Of a stretch of DNA of 64,000 nucleotides, positions 25,360 to 34,197 are shown in pieces. The notes under the pieces were generated by a model that searched no databases, had not been told where the DNA came from, and was given only the letters and a program-made list of their open reading frames with translations. Each line of letters begins with the position of its first letter. Within the stretch, counting starts at the first letter, position 1. Position numbers and translations under genes: made by a program. The stretch comes from Streptomyces sp. A0958 (GTDB taxonomy: Bacteria; Actinomycetota; Actinomycetes; Streptomycetales; Streptomycetaceae). Location: NCBI RefSeq assembly GCF_004795035.1, contig NZ_SSBK01000014.1, forward strand, positions 102,250 through 166,249, written 5' to 3'.

Positions 25360-26598
25360 TCAGGGGGCAAGGTCCGAACGCAGTGCGGACAGCAGAAACA
25401 CGACCGTGCGTTCGCGCTCCGACCATGCGGACGTGTCGAGTTCGACGGACTGGAGGAGCGAGCAGGCGACCGTATAGCCGTTTCCGGCCAGGGCGGCGCC
25501 CAGGGCCTCGGCCTCGTCGCGGGTGGAGGCGTGGGTGACGATCCGCTCCGGGCGGCGGTCGGCCACGGCGGTGACGACGGGGACGCCGCCGCCTCCGATG
25601 CGTACGACATCGGGTTCGGGCAGCCGTTCCAGTACGTGCGGGGCGCGGCCCTCGACGACCTGGAGCTGGACGCCGAAGGCGCGGGCGGCCGCGGTGGTGC
25701 GGGCGCAGGCGGCGGGGTCGCTGTCCACGGCCAGGACCGCCGCGCCGAACCGGGCCGCCTCCACGGCCAGGGCGCCGCCGCCGGAGCCGATGTCCCAGAG
25801 GAGGTCGCCGGTGCGGGGGCCGAGGTGGGCGAGCTGGGCGGCGCGCAAAACCGGGCCCTCGCCCTCGCCGCTCTCCCCCGCCGGGCGGGCGCCGGTGTCC
25901 TGGTAGGCGTCGGCGGGCAGGGCCCAGCCTCGTACGCCCAGGGGGTGGGCGGGGTGGCGGCCGGCGATCCAGGCGCCCTCGGCCTGCCGCTCGGGGCCGC
26001 CGCCGATGACGATGACGACGTTGGGGTCGCGCCAGACGTGGTCGGCGGCCGTGTCGGAGGTGACGACGGTGACCTGTTCGCGGTCGGTGCCCAGTTCCTC
26101 GCAGATGACGAAGGTGCGGTGCACGCCTTCCAGGAGCAGGGCGAGTTCGGCGGGGCCCGCGCCGGGCGAGGTGAGGACGGCGACCTTGTGGTGGGCGCGG
26201 CAGACGTTCACGGCGCGGCGCAGGGTGCGGGGGTGGGCGACGACCGTCTGGGCGTCCTCCCACGGCATGCCGGCCCGGGCGAATGCGGTGGCGACGGAGG
26301 AGACGGCCGGGACCACCTCGACCTCCAGGCCGTATTCGGGGGCGCGCAGGGTGCGGACGACGCCGAAGAAGCCGGGGTCGCCGTCGGCGAGGACGACGGC
26401 GCTGCCGCGGTGGCCGGCGATCCGGCGGGCGGCGAGGTCGATCGAGCCGAGGCGGATGCGTTCCGCGTCCCGGGGCACTTCCGGCAGTGCGAGGTGGTGG
26501 GCGGCGCCGGCCACCAGGGTGGCGGCCGAGAGTGCGGCGGTGGCCGCTCTGGTCAGCGGTGAGCCGTCCCAGCCGATCACTGTGACCCGGTCGGCCAT
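25360..26598 (-). CDS. cobL: Precorrin-6Y C5,15-methyltransferase (decarboxylating), CbiE-CbiT fusion
   Basis: The 412-aa protein joins two methyltransferases of the corrin pathway. The N-terminal half (1-210) is CbiE-like (VTVIGWDGSPL, LADGDPGFFGVV, VPAVSSVATAFARAGMPWED). The C-terminal half (about 235-412) is CbiT-like with the class I SAM motif LLWDIGSGGGALAVEAARFG and acidic residues AVDSDP. Together they methylate C5 and C15 and decarboxylate the C12 acetate of precorrin-6Y. Length equals CobL of aerobic producers. It lies upstream of cobT, about 330 bp apart. Confidence 0.95.
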   Translation of the reverse strand: MADRVTVIGWDGSPLTRAATAALSAATLVAGAAHHLALPEVPRDAERIRLGSIDLAARRIAGHRGSAVVLADGDPGFFGVVRTLRAPEYGLEVEVVPAVSSVATAFARAGMPWEDAQTVVAHPRTLRRAVNVCRAHHKVAVLTSPGAGPAELALLLEGVHRTFVICEELGTDREQVTVVTSDTAADHVWRDPNVVIVIGGGPERQAEGAWIAGRHPAHPLGVRGWALPADAYQDTGARPAGESGEGEGPVLRAAQLAHLGPRTGDLLWDIGSGGGALAVEAARFGAAVLAVDSDPAACARTTAAARAFGVQLQVVEGRAPHVLERLPEPDVVRIGGGGVPVVTAVADRRPERIVTHASTRDEAEALGAALAGNGYTVACSLLQSVELDTSAWSERERTVVFLLSALRSDLAP

Positions 26599-26714
26599 CT
26601 TGGTGTCATTCTCCTGGAGTCGTCGCAGGCGGGGGCGGGGTACCCGGGAGCGGGCAGGGTGAGGTTACCCGGTCCCCGCCGGGGCGGCGAGAGCCCCCCG
26701 AGGCCCCGTGCCGG

Positions 26715-27353
26715 TCAGTTCCAGTCGTTGTACGTGCCGTACCCGCCGGCGTCGGCGAGCTGTTCGGCGACGCCTTCGAGGTCCTCGGGGAGCAGGCCCC
26801 AGACGATCAGATCGGTCCTGATGTCGGTCCAGCCTCCGTCCTCGGTCTGTGAGCGCGCTATACGGGCGTTGCGCAGGACGCCCTCGCTGATGCAGCCGAG
26901 CTTCTGCGCGACCTGCTGGGAGGCGGTGTTGTCGGCGGCGGTGCGCAGTTCGATCCGCTCGAAGCCCTGGTCGCGGAAGATCCACTGGGCGAGGGCGAGG
27001 ACGGACTCGGTGGCGTATCCCTCGCCGCGGGCCCAGGGGGCGGTGATGTAGTCGGCCTCGGTGGCGAGGGTGCGCCAGTCGGTGTGGTGCAGGCGTACCG
27101 AGCCGACGAGGCGCTGGGTGAGGAACTCGGTGACGGCCAGGGCGATTCCGTCGCCCTTGGTGCGGTGTGCAGGAGCGATCCTGCGCACCCAGCGTTCGGC
27201 GTCGGTCCGCGTGTAGGGGTGGGGGGCGTCGGTCCAGGCCGTGACGAGCTCGTCGTTCATCATCTCGATGTACGCGGGAATGTCCGCCATGTCGAATGGG
27301 CGCAGCACCAACCGGTCCGTGCTGATGGAGATGTCCGGGAAGGTGGAAGTCAT
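26715..27353 (-). CDS. GNAT family acetyltransferase (RimJ/RimL-like)
   Basis: The 212-aa product has the RimJ/L layout: STDRLVLRPFDMADIPAYIE at the start, then YITAPWARGEGYATESVLAL (motif A region, with RGEGYA where RxxGxA is expected) and ELRTAADNTASQQVAQKLG. Members acetylate ribosomal protein N-termini or small amines. ATG 27353 is preferred because GGAGCTGCGC precedes it. Two upstream in-frame ATGs (27365, 27392) would add MLCIYTVFGMELR; I recall that this extension recurs in homologues, so the longer start remains possible. Confidence 0.88.
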   Translation of the reverse strand: MTSTFPDISISTDRLVLRPFDMADIPAYIEMMNDELVTAWTDAPHPYTRTDAERWVRRIAPAHRTKGDGIALAVTEFLTQRLVGSVRLHHTDWRTLATEADYITAPWARGEGYATESVLALAQWIFRDQGFERIELRTAADNTASQQVAQKLGCISEGVLRNARIARSQTEDGGWTDIRTDLIVWGLLPEDLEGVAEQLADAGGYGTYNDWN

Positions 27354-27494
27354 GCGCAGCTCCATGCCGAAGACCGTGTAAATGCACAGCATGCAGCATC
27401 GGGGGGAGGGCGTGCATGGCCGGGTCGGTACGGCGGAGCCCCGCACCCCCCGGGCGGGGTGTGCGGGGCTCGTCGGGCAAGTGCCGTGCGCAGG

Positions 27495-28352
27495 TCAGGA
27501 CTTGGTGTCGCCGAAGGCCGGGATGACCGAGCCCTGGTAGGTGTCCTCGATGAACTTCTTGACCTCGTCGGAGTGGAGGAGCTTCACGAGCTTCTGGACG
27601 CGGGCGTCCTTCTCGTTGCCCTTCTTCACCGCGATGATGTTGGCGTACGGGTTGCCGTCGGCCTTCTCCAGGACGAGAGCGTCCTTCGCCGGCTTGAGCT
27701 TGGCCTCGATGGCGTAGTTGCCGTTGATGACGGCGGCGTCCACGTCGTTCAGGGCGCGCGGGACCGTGGCGGCCTCCAGCTCCTTGAACTTCAGGCCCTT
27801 CTTGTCGGTGATGTCGCTCAGCTTGGCGCTGGTGCCGACGCCGTCCTTGAGGGTGATGAGGCCGTTCTCGGCGAGCAGCTGGAGCGCGCGGCCCTCGTTG
27901 GTGGTGTCGTTGGGGACGGCGATGGTCTGGCCGGACTTGATGCCGTCGAGGCCCTTGACCTTCTTGGAATAGAGGCCGAGGGGTTCCAGGTGGACGGTGC
28001 CGACGGAGACCAGATGGGTGTCGTTCTTCTGGTTGAAGTCGTCCAGGTAGGGCTGGTGCTGGAAGAAGTTGGCGTCGACCTGGCCGGTCTCGGTGGCGGT
28101 GTTCGGCAGGACGTAGTCCGTGAACTCCTTGACCTCCAGCTTGAGGCCGGCCTTCTCGGCCAGGTTCTTCTTGACGAAGCCGAGGATGTCGGCGTGCGGC
28201 GTCGGGGACGCGGCGACGACGAGGGCCTTGGAGCTGTCGGCGGCGGTGCCGCTCTTGGACGCCGGGTCGGAGTCCGTGCCGCAGGCGGTGAGGCCGAAGG
28301 CGAGGGCGGCGGTCGCGGCGGCAGCGGCGGTGTACTTGCTGGTGTTACGCAC
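27495..28352 (-). CDS. metQ: Methionine ABC transporter substrate-binding lipoprotein
   Basis: This 285-aa NlpA/MetQ-family protein has a lipoprotein signal peptide with the lipobox LTAC (Cys24) and mature start GTDSDPAS. Typical motifs are VVAASPTPHADILGFV, QVDANFFQHQPYLDDFN and the ligand-site region VINGNYAIEA. It delivers methionine (D- or L-) to the MetNI importer at the outer membrane face. It is last in the metN-metI-metQ operon, 72 bp after metI. Confidence 0.95.
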   Translation of the reverse strand: MRNTSKYTAAAAATAALAFGLTACGTDSDPASKSGTAADSSKALVVAASPTPHADILGFVKKNLAEKAGLKLEVKEFTDYVLPNTATETGQVDANFFQHQPYLDDFNQKNDTHLVSVGTVHLEPLGLYSKKVKGLDGIKSGQTIAVPNDTTNEGRALQLLAENGLITLKDGVGTSAKLSDITDKKGLKFKELEAATVPRALNDVDAAVINGNYAIEAKLKPAKDALVLEKADGNPYANIIAVKKGNEKDARVQKLVKLLHSDEVKKFIEDTYQGSVIPAFGDTKS

Positions 28353-28424
28353 GAAAAGTGCCTCTTTCGGTGGTGATGGTGGTGCGCCCGGACAAGGAGT
28401 GCGGGCTTGTGGGGACGGGAAGTC

Positions 28425-29093
28425 TCAGGAGGTGCGGCCGCGGCGGGCCAGCAGGCGCACGGCTACGTCGCCGATGATCTGGACCACGGTCACGATGACG
28501 ATCAGCAGCGCGACGGTGATCAGCATGAACCGGTTGTCGAAGCGCTGGAATCCGTAGGTGACGGCCTTGGAGCCGAGCCCTTCGCCGCCGACCGCGCCGG
28601 CCATCGCGGAGTAGCCGATGAGCACGATGACGGTGGTCGTGATGGCGGAGACCAGGGACGGCAGGGCCTGCGGGAGGAGGACCTTGCGGACGATCGTCGG
28701 GATGGAACCGCCCATGGACTGGACGGCTTCCACGAGTCCGTGGTCGACCTCGCGCACCGCGGTCTCGACCAGCCGGGCGAAGAACGGGATGGCACCGACG
28801 GCGAGCGGCACGATCATCGCGGTGGGCCCGATGAAGGTGCCGACGACCCAGGTGGTGAACGGGATCAGGGCGATCAGCAGGATGATGAAGGGCAGCGAAC
28901 GCCCGATGTTCACGATCACGCCGACGATCTTGTTCACCGGGGTGTTCTGCAGGAGCCCGCCCTTGTCGGTGAGGACCAGCAGGACGCCGAGCGGCAGCCC
29001 GACCAGGACGGTGACGAAGGCCGACCACAGCACCATGTAGAGGGTGTCGACGGTGCCCTGAGTGAGCAGCGGCTGCATTTCGGACCAGGTCAC
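28425..29093 (-). CDS. metI: Methionine ABC transporter permease
   Basis: The 222-aa protein has five predicted transmembrane helices and the ABC permease EAA loop EAVQSMGGSIPTIVRKVLLP (residues near 130). The first residues MTWSEMQPLLTQGTVDTLYM are typical of MetI. It forms the membrane pore for MetN/MetQ. Its start overlaps the metN stop by 4 bp (ATGA). Confidence 0.95.
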   Translation of the reverse strand: MTWSEMQPLLTQGTVDTLYMVLWSAFVTVLVGLPLGVLLVLTDKGGLLQNTPVNKIVGVIVNIGRSLPFIILLIALIPFTTWVVGTFIGPTAMIVPLAVGAIPFFARLVETAVREVDHGLVEAVQSMGGSIPTIVRKVLLPQALPSLVSAITTTVIVLIGYSAMAGAVGGEGLGSKAVTYGFQRFDNRFMLITVALLIVIVTVVQIIGDVAVRLLARRGRTS

Positions 29094-30172
29094 TTCGCCG
29101 CCTCCTTGGTGAGCGGTGCGGGGGCGGGTGCGGGGGCAGGTGCGGGCGCGGTCGTTCCGTCGACGAGTTCGGCCTGCAGGCCCAGCTCGCGCAGGAAGCC
29201 GATCGGGACGACGTTCTCCTCGAACCGGCCGGGCAGTTCGATGCGCATGCGCCCGATCTGCTTGCCGCCGACGGTGTCCATCGCGGCGCCGAGGATCGAG
29301 ATGTCGATGTTGTACGTACGGGAGAGCTGCGAGATCACCGGGCGGGCGGCGGCGTCGCCGTGGAAGGTGACGTCGACCACGGTCCGGTCGGGTCCGGAGG
29401 CGGCGCCGCCGACGGGGAACAGCTCGTGGGCCAGTTCGGAGCCGGGGGTGGCGAGGAGTTCGCCGACGGTGCCGGACTCGACGACGCGGCCCTTGCGCAT
29501 CAGCGCGGCGGAGTCGCAGATCGTCTTGACGACGTCCATCTCGTGCGTGATGAGCAGGACGGTGAGGCCGAGCTGCCGGTTGAGGTCGCGCAGCAGCTGG
29601 AGGATGGAGCGGGTGGTCTCGGGGTCCAGGGCGGAGGTCGCCTCGTCGGAGAGGAGCACCTTGGGGTCGCCGGCGAGTGCGCGGGCGATGCCGACGCGCT
29701 GCTTCTGGCCGCCGGAGAGCTGGCCCGGGTAGGACTTGGCCTTGTCGGCGAGGCCGACCAGGTCGAGGAGTTCGAGGGCCTTGCGGGACCGTTCGCGGCC
29801 GGTGACGCCGAGGATCTCCAGCGGGAGTTCGATGTTGCGCTGGACGGTGCGGGAGGCCAGGAGGTTGAAGTGCTGGAAGACCATGCCGATGCGGCTGCGC
29901 GCCTCACGCAGTTCCTTGCCGGCGCGGCGGCCCCGGCCCGCGAGAGCCGTGAGGTCCTGGCCGGCCACGGTCACGGTGCCGGAGGTGGGGCGCTCCAGGA
30001 GGTTGACGCAGCGGATCAGGGAGGACTTACCGGCGCCGCTGCGGCCGATGACGCCGTACACCTCGCCCTCGCGGACGTGCAGGTCGACGCCGTCCAGGGC
30101 GGTGACCTCGCGGTCGCGCGACTGGTAGACCTTCGTGAGGCCCGTCGTGGTGATCACAGGGGTTTCCGTCAC
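29090..30172 (-). CDS. metN: Methionine ABC transporter ATP-binding protein with NIL domain
   Basis: The ATPase (360 aa) has Walker A IGRSGAGKSSLI, Q-loop VFQHFNLL, signature LSGGQKQRV, Walker B VLLSDEATSALD and switch His in LLITHEMDVV. A C-terminal NIL domain (about 265-340; QLSRTYNIDISILGAAMD) senses cytoplasmic methionine and inhibits transport in homologues. A repeated AP tail follows (APAPAPAPAPAPL). GTG 30172 is used; GTG 30157 in frame (start at ITTTGLTKVYQ) is a good alternative. First gene of metNIQ; a candidate leader ORF lies 200 bp upstream. Confidence 0.94.
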   Translation of the reverse strand: MTETPVITTTGLTKVYQSRDREVTALDGVDLHVREGEVYGVIGRSGAGKSSLIRCVNLLERPTSGTVTVAGQDLTALAGRGRRAGKELREARSRIGMVFQHFNLLASRTVQRNIELPLEILGVTGRERSRKALELLDLVGLADKAKSYPGQLSGGQKQRVGIARALAGDPKVLLSDEATSALDPETTRSILQLLRDLNRQLGLTVLLITHEMDVVKTICDSAALMRKGRVVESGTVGELLATPGSELAHELFPVGGAASGPDRTVVDVTFHGDAAARPVISQLSRTYNIDISILGAAMDTVGGKQIGRMRIELPGRFEENVVPIGFLRELGLQAELVDGTTAPAPAPAPAPAPLTKEAAK

Positions 30173-30800
30173 TGTCGAGTGCGCGGCGCGGTGTCCGCCG
30201 GGCACGGGGCATTCATCCGGAGGGGACTGTTCCGGACATTTCGATCGGACGTTCCGAGCGGGTTCCCGGGGCGGCCGGGCGCGGCGGTGGCCGCGCGGCC
30301 GGGCGCCCGTGCGGGCTCGTTCCGCTGGTGCGGACGGCCGGGAGTGGGTCTCGCTTCGGGGCGCGAGGCTCGGTCGTGGGCCCTCAGAAGGCGCGCATTC
30401 GACCCGTACAACGAGCACCGGGCGTCGTGATCGCCTCGGTCGCAAGGGTGCGGCTGCTCGTCGTGGTCATGGGCCCCAGTAAAACAGACGTAACGTTCCG
30501 CCCGGACCGCCTGTCCGGATAGCGGACGGCCGTGGACGGTGCGTGGGCTGCGGCTCCGTCTGCGCGACGCATTCCGGCCGCACCGCTCTGACCTGCACCG
30601 ATATGGCCGCCTGACGGCCCGTGGCGGGGTCTCCCGGCGGGCCGGACGCGCCGGGCGCTGTGGTCAAGGCCACGGTCGCCGGCCGGGGCACCCGCCCCCG
30701 TACCGTCCGTACCGGCCCGCGGGCAGCGGGGGCGGGCCGCGGATTCCCCGGGCGCGGGGGCGCACGCGGCGGGCCGGGCGCCCCGTAATACCCTCGGCTC
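30173..30800. other. 628-bp intergenic region upstream of metN
   Basis: It contains the leader ORF candidate (30384-30470) and a small inverted repeat CCGGAC-CGCCT-GTCCGG at 30502-30518 that lies upstream of it and may be an operator. No SAM-I/SAM-IV core is visible on either strand. The right part has no recognisable gene. Confidence 0.5.
30384..30470 (-). CDS. Candidate leader peptide upstream of metNIQ, 28 aa
   Basis: ATG 30470 begins MTTTSSRTLATEAITTPG and ends ARCTGRMRAF with a stop at 30384. It is in the same direction as metN and about 210 bp upstream of it. One Cys and one Met codon sit close together near the end, suited to attenuation or stalling when sulfur amino acids are short. 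The ribosome site is weak (GGGGCCC). Its role is inferred from position only. Confidence 0.45.
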   Translation of the reverse strand: MTTTSSRTLATEAITTPGARCTGRMRAF

Positions 30801-31160
30801 ATGCTTGACGCCCTGACGATCGCGGTCGGTGTGGCCGCCCTCGCCCTCGCCGCCTGGTGCGGATTCGCCGCCTACCGGGACCAGCCCACCAAGGACTGGC
30901 ACTTCATGGGCATGGCCGTGGTCTCGCTGCTGGCCCTGGCGCAGCTGGTGGTGGGGATCGTGCAGCTGGCCCGCGGCGAGCGACCGGAGCAGGGCATGGC
31001 CATCTTCATCGCGTATCTGGCCGGGGCCTTCCTCGCCGTGCCGGCGGCGGGGTTCCTGTCGCTGAGCGAGCGGACCCGGTGGGGTTCGGTGACGGTGGCG
31101 GCGGGCGCGGTCGTTCTGGCCGTCCTCGAAGTACGGCTCTACGACATCTGGGGAAGCTGA
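30801..31160 (+). CDS. Four-helix membrane protein, 119 aa
   Basis: ATG 30801 begins a protein of four hydrophobic segments (ALTIAVGVAALALAAWCGFA; MAVVSLLALAQLVVGIVQLA; MAIFIAYLAGAFLAVPAAGF; SVTVAAGAVVLAVLEVRL). No catalytic motif is visible and I do not recognise a function. The next gene, another small membrane protein, starts 2 bp after its stop, so the two form an operon. Confidence 0.85.
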   Translation: MLDALTIAVGVAALALAAWCGFAAYRDQPTKDWHFMGMAVVSLLALAQLVVGIVQLARGERPEQGMAIFIAYLAGAFLAVPAAGFLSLSERTRWGSVTVAAGAVVLAVLEVRLYDIWGS

Positions 31161-31162
31161 CC

Positions 31163-31606
31163 GTGACCGACACCGACACCGACCGCACCCCGGCGACGGC
31201 CGCCGGCGAGAAGCGGCCCTTCGACCTCGGCACCGGACCGGGCCGCGTCCTGGTCTGGTTCTACGGCGTGTTCACCGTGGCGGCGGCCTCCCGCTCGATC
31301 GTCCAGATCATCCTGGACTTCGGCCGCGCGCCGCTCGCCTATCTACTCTCGGCCGTCGCCGCGATCGTCTACGGCTTCATCACGTACTCGCTGGTGCGCG
31401 GCGGCGAGAGGGCCCGCCGCACAGCGCTGGTGTGCTGTGCCGCGGAGCTGGTCGGGGTGCTGATCGTGGGGACGTGGACGCTGGTGGAGCCGTCCGCGTT
31501 CGCCGACGCCACCGTCTGGTCGTACTGCGGCCGGGACTACCTGTTCATCCCGGTGATCCTGCCGGTCACCGGGATGATGTGGCTGCGCCGCGCCCGGACC
31601 GCGTAA
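31163..31606 (+). CDS. Membrane protein, 147 aa, operon partner of the preceding gene
   Basis: GTG 31163 starts a Thr/Asp-rich polar segment followed by three or four helices (VLVWFYGVFTVAAASRSIV; PLAYLLSAVAAIVYGFITY; LVCCAAELVGVLIVGTWTLV; YLFIPVILPVTGMMWL). The start lies 2 nt after the previous stop, indicating coupled translation. Together the pair may form a membrane complex; the function is unknown. Confidence 0.85.
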   Translation: MTDTDTDRTPATAAGEKRPFDLGTGPGRVLVWFYGVFTVAAASRSIVQIILDFGRAPLAYLLSAVAAIVYGFITYSLVRGGERARRTALVCCAAELVGVLIVGTWTLVEPSAFADATVWSYCGRDYLFIPVILPVTGMMWLRRARTA

Positions 31607-31634
31607 CGGCGGGGCGCGGCACGCGTACGTACCG

Positions 31635-31813
31635 CTAGGGCCTGTCTTCAAACTGCCGTCGTCGCCCGAAGGGCGGCCGGGCGGCGTCAGGTGCGTGCTC
31701 TCGGCGTGCCGGCCCCAGGCCTCTGTACTGGACGTACCGGGGTCTGGGACCGGTGCGGCGAGAGTGCGTGCATGGCGTCGCCCGGCAGACGGCAGTTTGA
31801 AGACAGGCCCTAG
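31635..31813. mobile_element. 179-bp MITE-like element with perfect 26-bp terminal inverted repeats
   Basis: CTAGGGCCTGTCTTCAAACT... at 31635-31660 and its exact complement at 31788-31813 form perfect 26-bp ends. The interior is also largely self-complementary (GTGCGTGCTCTCGGCGTGCCGG against CCGGTGCGGCGAGAGTGCGTGC), so the whole folds into one hairpin. There is no ORF. CTAG at each outer edge fits a 4-bp target duplication of the IS5-type (YTAR). It looks like a non-autonomous derivative mobilised by an IS elsewhere. The right end overlaps the stop codon of the adjacent GNAT gene. Confidence 0.85.
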
Positions 31814-32316
31814 GCGCTGGCCACGTAGGCGGTGGGCGCCGGTGCCTCCTTCTCCAGCAGGATCATCATGACCCCGTCGTCGCCGGTGGCGTTGCCCACG
31901 GCGGCGTAACCCGCCCGCCGGTAGAGCCGCAGGTTGCTCTCGCTGCGGTGGCCGGTGTGCAGCCGGAAGCGGGTGGCCGCGCGCTCGGCGGCGAGGCCCG
32001 CCTCCGCCGCCCGCAGCAGCCGGGCGCCGAGGCCGTGGCCGCGCAGCCGGGGGTGGACGCAGAGCTTGCCGATCCGGCCGGTGCCCTCCGGGTCCGTCGA
32101 TCCCCGCACCGAGCCGACGGTCTCGTCGCCGAGCCGCGCCACGTACACCAGGTTCTCCGCGATCTCGGCGCGCACCGAGTCGAGGGTCTGGACGAGCGGG
32201 TCGATGCGGTAATTGCCGTACAGCTCCGCCTCGCTCTGGAAACAGAGGTACTGAAGCTTCAGAATCTCTTCGGCGTCCTGTGCGCCCGCCGCCGAGATGA
32301 TCACGCTCATGCCCAT
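31810..32316 (-). CDS. GNAT family N-acetyltransferase
   Basis: The 168-aa protein has a standard GNAT core: VHPRLRGHGLGARLLRAAEAG (motif A, RxxGxG/A) near residue 96, then FRLHTGHRSESNLRLYRRAGY (motif B). Substrate unknown. ATG 32316 follows GGGAGG by 9 nt; ATG 32310 is also possible. The stop codon TAG at 31812-31810 lies inside the end of the MITE-like element, so the C-terminus ...TAYVASA may have been set by that insertion. Confidence 0.88.
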   Translation of the reverse strand: MGMSVIISAAGAQDAEEILKLQYLCFQSEAELYGNYRIDPLVQTLDSVRAEIAENLVYVARLGDETVGSVRGSTDPEGTGRIGKLCVHPRLRGHGLGARLLRAAEAGLAAERAATRFRLHTGHRSESNLRLYRRAGYAAVGNATGDDGVMMILLEKEAPAPTAYVASA

Positions 32317-32353
32317 GTGCGCATGCCTCCCGCTCACCTGATCCGCCGGTTGT

Positions 32354-32920
32354 CTACCGCTCCTTTCCCCGCAGTTCAGGAGCTACAACCTCCGCCGCGA
32401 GCATTCTGCGCAGACATCCAAGGCAACGGGAACGCATGGGGCCCAAACTCCCCTGTGACATACCCAACTCCCCTGCGATTTGCCGGTAGGTGGGATCGGT
32501 GGGCGCGAACATCGCGTCCAGTAAACGGGCGCAGCCGGCGGGCAGGCGGTTCATGGCGGTGCGCAGCATCCTGCGCTGGTCGGCGCCGAGGGCGGCGCGT
32601 TCCGGGCCGCCGGCCGGGTCGGGGACGCGGTCGTCGCGGTAGGGGTGTTCGTGCCGGGCGGTGCGGCGGGCCCTGCGGGCCTCGGCCCGTACGGTGTCGC
32701 GCACCCAGCGGGCGGGGTCGGTGGGCGGCCCCTGGTGCGCCGGCCGTTCCAGGAGCCGTACCCAGACGGTCTGTTCGAGGTCGGCGGGGTCGATGGCGGC
32801 CCCGGTCGTGGACGCGGCGCCTTCCGCCCTCGCCTCGGCCCTGACCAGCGGGTACAGGGTGCGGACGAGGGCGAGGTGGCCGTGGGCGGGCGGCGCCTGG
32901 GGAAGGTCGACACGGGTCAT
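32354..32920 (-). CDS. Sigma-70-like RNA polymerase sigma factor
   Basis: This 188-aa protein has a region-2-like helix set at the start (ALVRTLYPLVRAEARAEG; IDPADLEQTVWVRLLER) and a clear region-4 HTH at the C-terminus (TYRQIAGELGMSQGSLGPMRSRCLGCL). It is of ECF size. No anti-sigma factor gene is adjacent, so control is unclear. Similar Streptomyces factors with a C-terminal CLGCL motif exist, to my recollection. ATG 32920 gives MTRVDLPQAPPAHGH. Confidence 0.88.
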   Translation of the reverse strand: MTRVDLPQAPPAHGHLALVRTLYPLVRAEARAEGAASTTGAAIDPADLEQTVWVRLLERPAHQGPPTDPARWVRDTVRAEARRARRTARHEHPYRDDRVPDPAGGPERAALGADQRRMLRTAMNRLPAGCARLLDAMFAPTDPTYRQIAGELGMSQGSLGPMRSRCLGCLRRMLAAEVVAPELRGKER

Positions 32921-33039
32921 GGCCCCAGCCGACGCCCTTGGCGGGGCGCCGGCTGCCGAACGGGGTGATCACCACCCGACCGGGGCCTCGGCGGCCGGGT
33001 GCTGACGCCGGGTCCGGCGCCGGCGCCCCGAACGCTCCG

Positions 33040-34197
33040 CTACTTCTTGGCGAAGTCCGCCGCCGCGAGCAGGGCCGTGTCCGGGTTGTCGGAGAAGATC
33101 CCGTCGATCCCGGTCGCGAAGTACGCGGCGAGGGCGCCGAACGCGTCGCCGTACGCGTTGGGGTCCGTACCGCGCCGGAAGTCGGCGGGCAGGAAGGTGT
33201 TCTCGTTGCGCATGGTGTACGGGTGCAGGACCAGGCCCTGCGCGTGTGCGTCCCGCACCAGGGTGGTGGGCCTTGCGAGCCGGCCGGAGCCGTCCTTGGG
33301 GATGATCAGGTCCAGGGTGGGGCCGATGCCCTGCGCGAACGAGGCCATCCACTTAAGACCGGCGGGCTTCACCAGGTCGTCGGTGGTGCGCGGGTCGCCG
33401 GACACCACGAAGTCCCAGGGTTTCGTTCCCGCGTCCGAGAGCAGGACGACGCGCGGGGTGGCCACGAGCTTCGACAGCCGCTGGATGCTGCCGGGTTCGA
33501 AGGACTGGAGGATCAGCGGCGACTGGGCGCGGTGCCGGTCGTAGCGGCGCAGCAGTCTGGCGAGCGGCTCCTCCAGGCCGAGGCCGAGGCCGCGGAAGTA
33601 GGTGGGGTGCTTGGTCTCGACGTACAGCCAGACCGGCTTGGAGCGGCGCCGGCCCTCGCGGTCGGCCCAGCGCAGGACCTCCTCGAAGGTGGGGATCTCC
33701 CAGCGGCCGTCGTAGAGGGTGTTCTTCTGGCGGTTGGCCGGGATGCGCTCCTTGGCGCGCAGCCTCTTCAGTTCGGCGAGGGTGAAGTCCTCGGTGAACC
33801 AGCCGGTGAGGGGCGCGCCGTCGATGGTCTTCGTCGTCCTGCGGTTCGCGAACTCGGGGTGCGCGGAGACATCGGTGGTGGCGGTGATGTCGTTCTCGTG
33901 ACGGCAGACGAGGTGGCCGTCACGGGTGGGCACGAGGTCCTGCTCGATGATGTGCGCGCCCATGTCGAGCGCGAGCTGGTAGGACCCCAGCGTGTGTTCG
34001 GGGCGGTAGCCGCTGGTGCCCCGGTGGCCGATGACCGTCGGGACCGACAGGTCGAGGCGGTGGCCGCCGCCGTGCCGGCCGGACGCGCCGGCCGCCTGCG
34101 CCGTTGCGGTGACGCCCAGGGCGGCGGTCGTGAGCACCGCCGCCCCCGCCCCGATGACGGTCCGTCGTCCCGGCTCGGCCTGCGCACGCTCTGTCAT
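33040..34197 (-). CDS. Secreted glycerophosphodiester phosphodiesterase
   Basis: The 385-aa enzyme starts at ATG 34197, preceded by GCGAGGAGC. Its N-terminus has PGRRTVIGAGAAVLTTAALG, a twin-arginine-like signal, with cleavage after TAQA. The mature part has the GDPD signature IGHRGTSGYRPEHTLGSY and EQDLVPTRDGHLVCRHE with the metal-binding Glu/Asp and catalytic His pair. It releases glycerol-3-phosphate from deacylated phospholipid head groups or teichoic acids outside the cell, so it may serve phosphate scavenging. Confidence 0.94.
   Translation of the reverse strand: MTERAQAEPGRRTVIGAGAAVLTTAALGVTATAQAAGASGRHGGGHRLDLSVPTVIGHRGTSGYRPEHTLGSYQLALDMGAHIIEQDLVPTRDGHLVCRHENDITATTDVSAHPEFANRRTTKTIDGAPLTGWFTEDFTLAELKRLRAKERIPANRQKNTLYDGRWEIPTFEEVLRWADREGRRRSKPVWLYVETKHPTYFRGLGLGLEEPLARLLRRYDRHRAQSPLILQSFEPGSIQRLSKLVATPRVVLLSDAGTKPWDFVVSGDPRTTDDLVKPAGLKWMASFAQGIGPTLDLIIPKDGSGRLARPTTLVRDAHAQGLVLHPYTMRNENTFLPADFRRGTDPNAYGDAFGALAAYFATGIDGIFSDNPDTALLAAADFAKK

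Noticed and set aside
30173..30800. A SAM riboswitch before metN
   Set aside because: Neither SAM-I nor SAM-IV core sequences are visible on the minus strand; the leader ORF remains the only candidate sensor.
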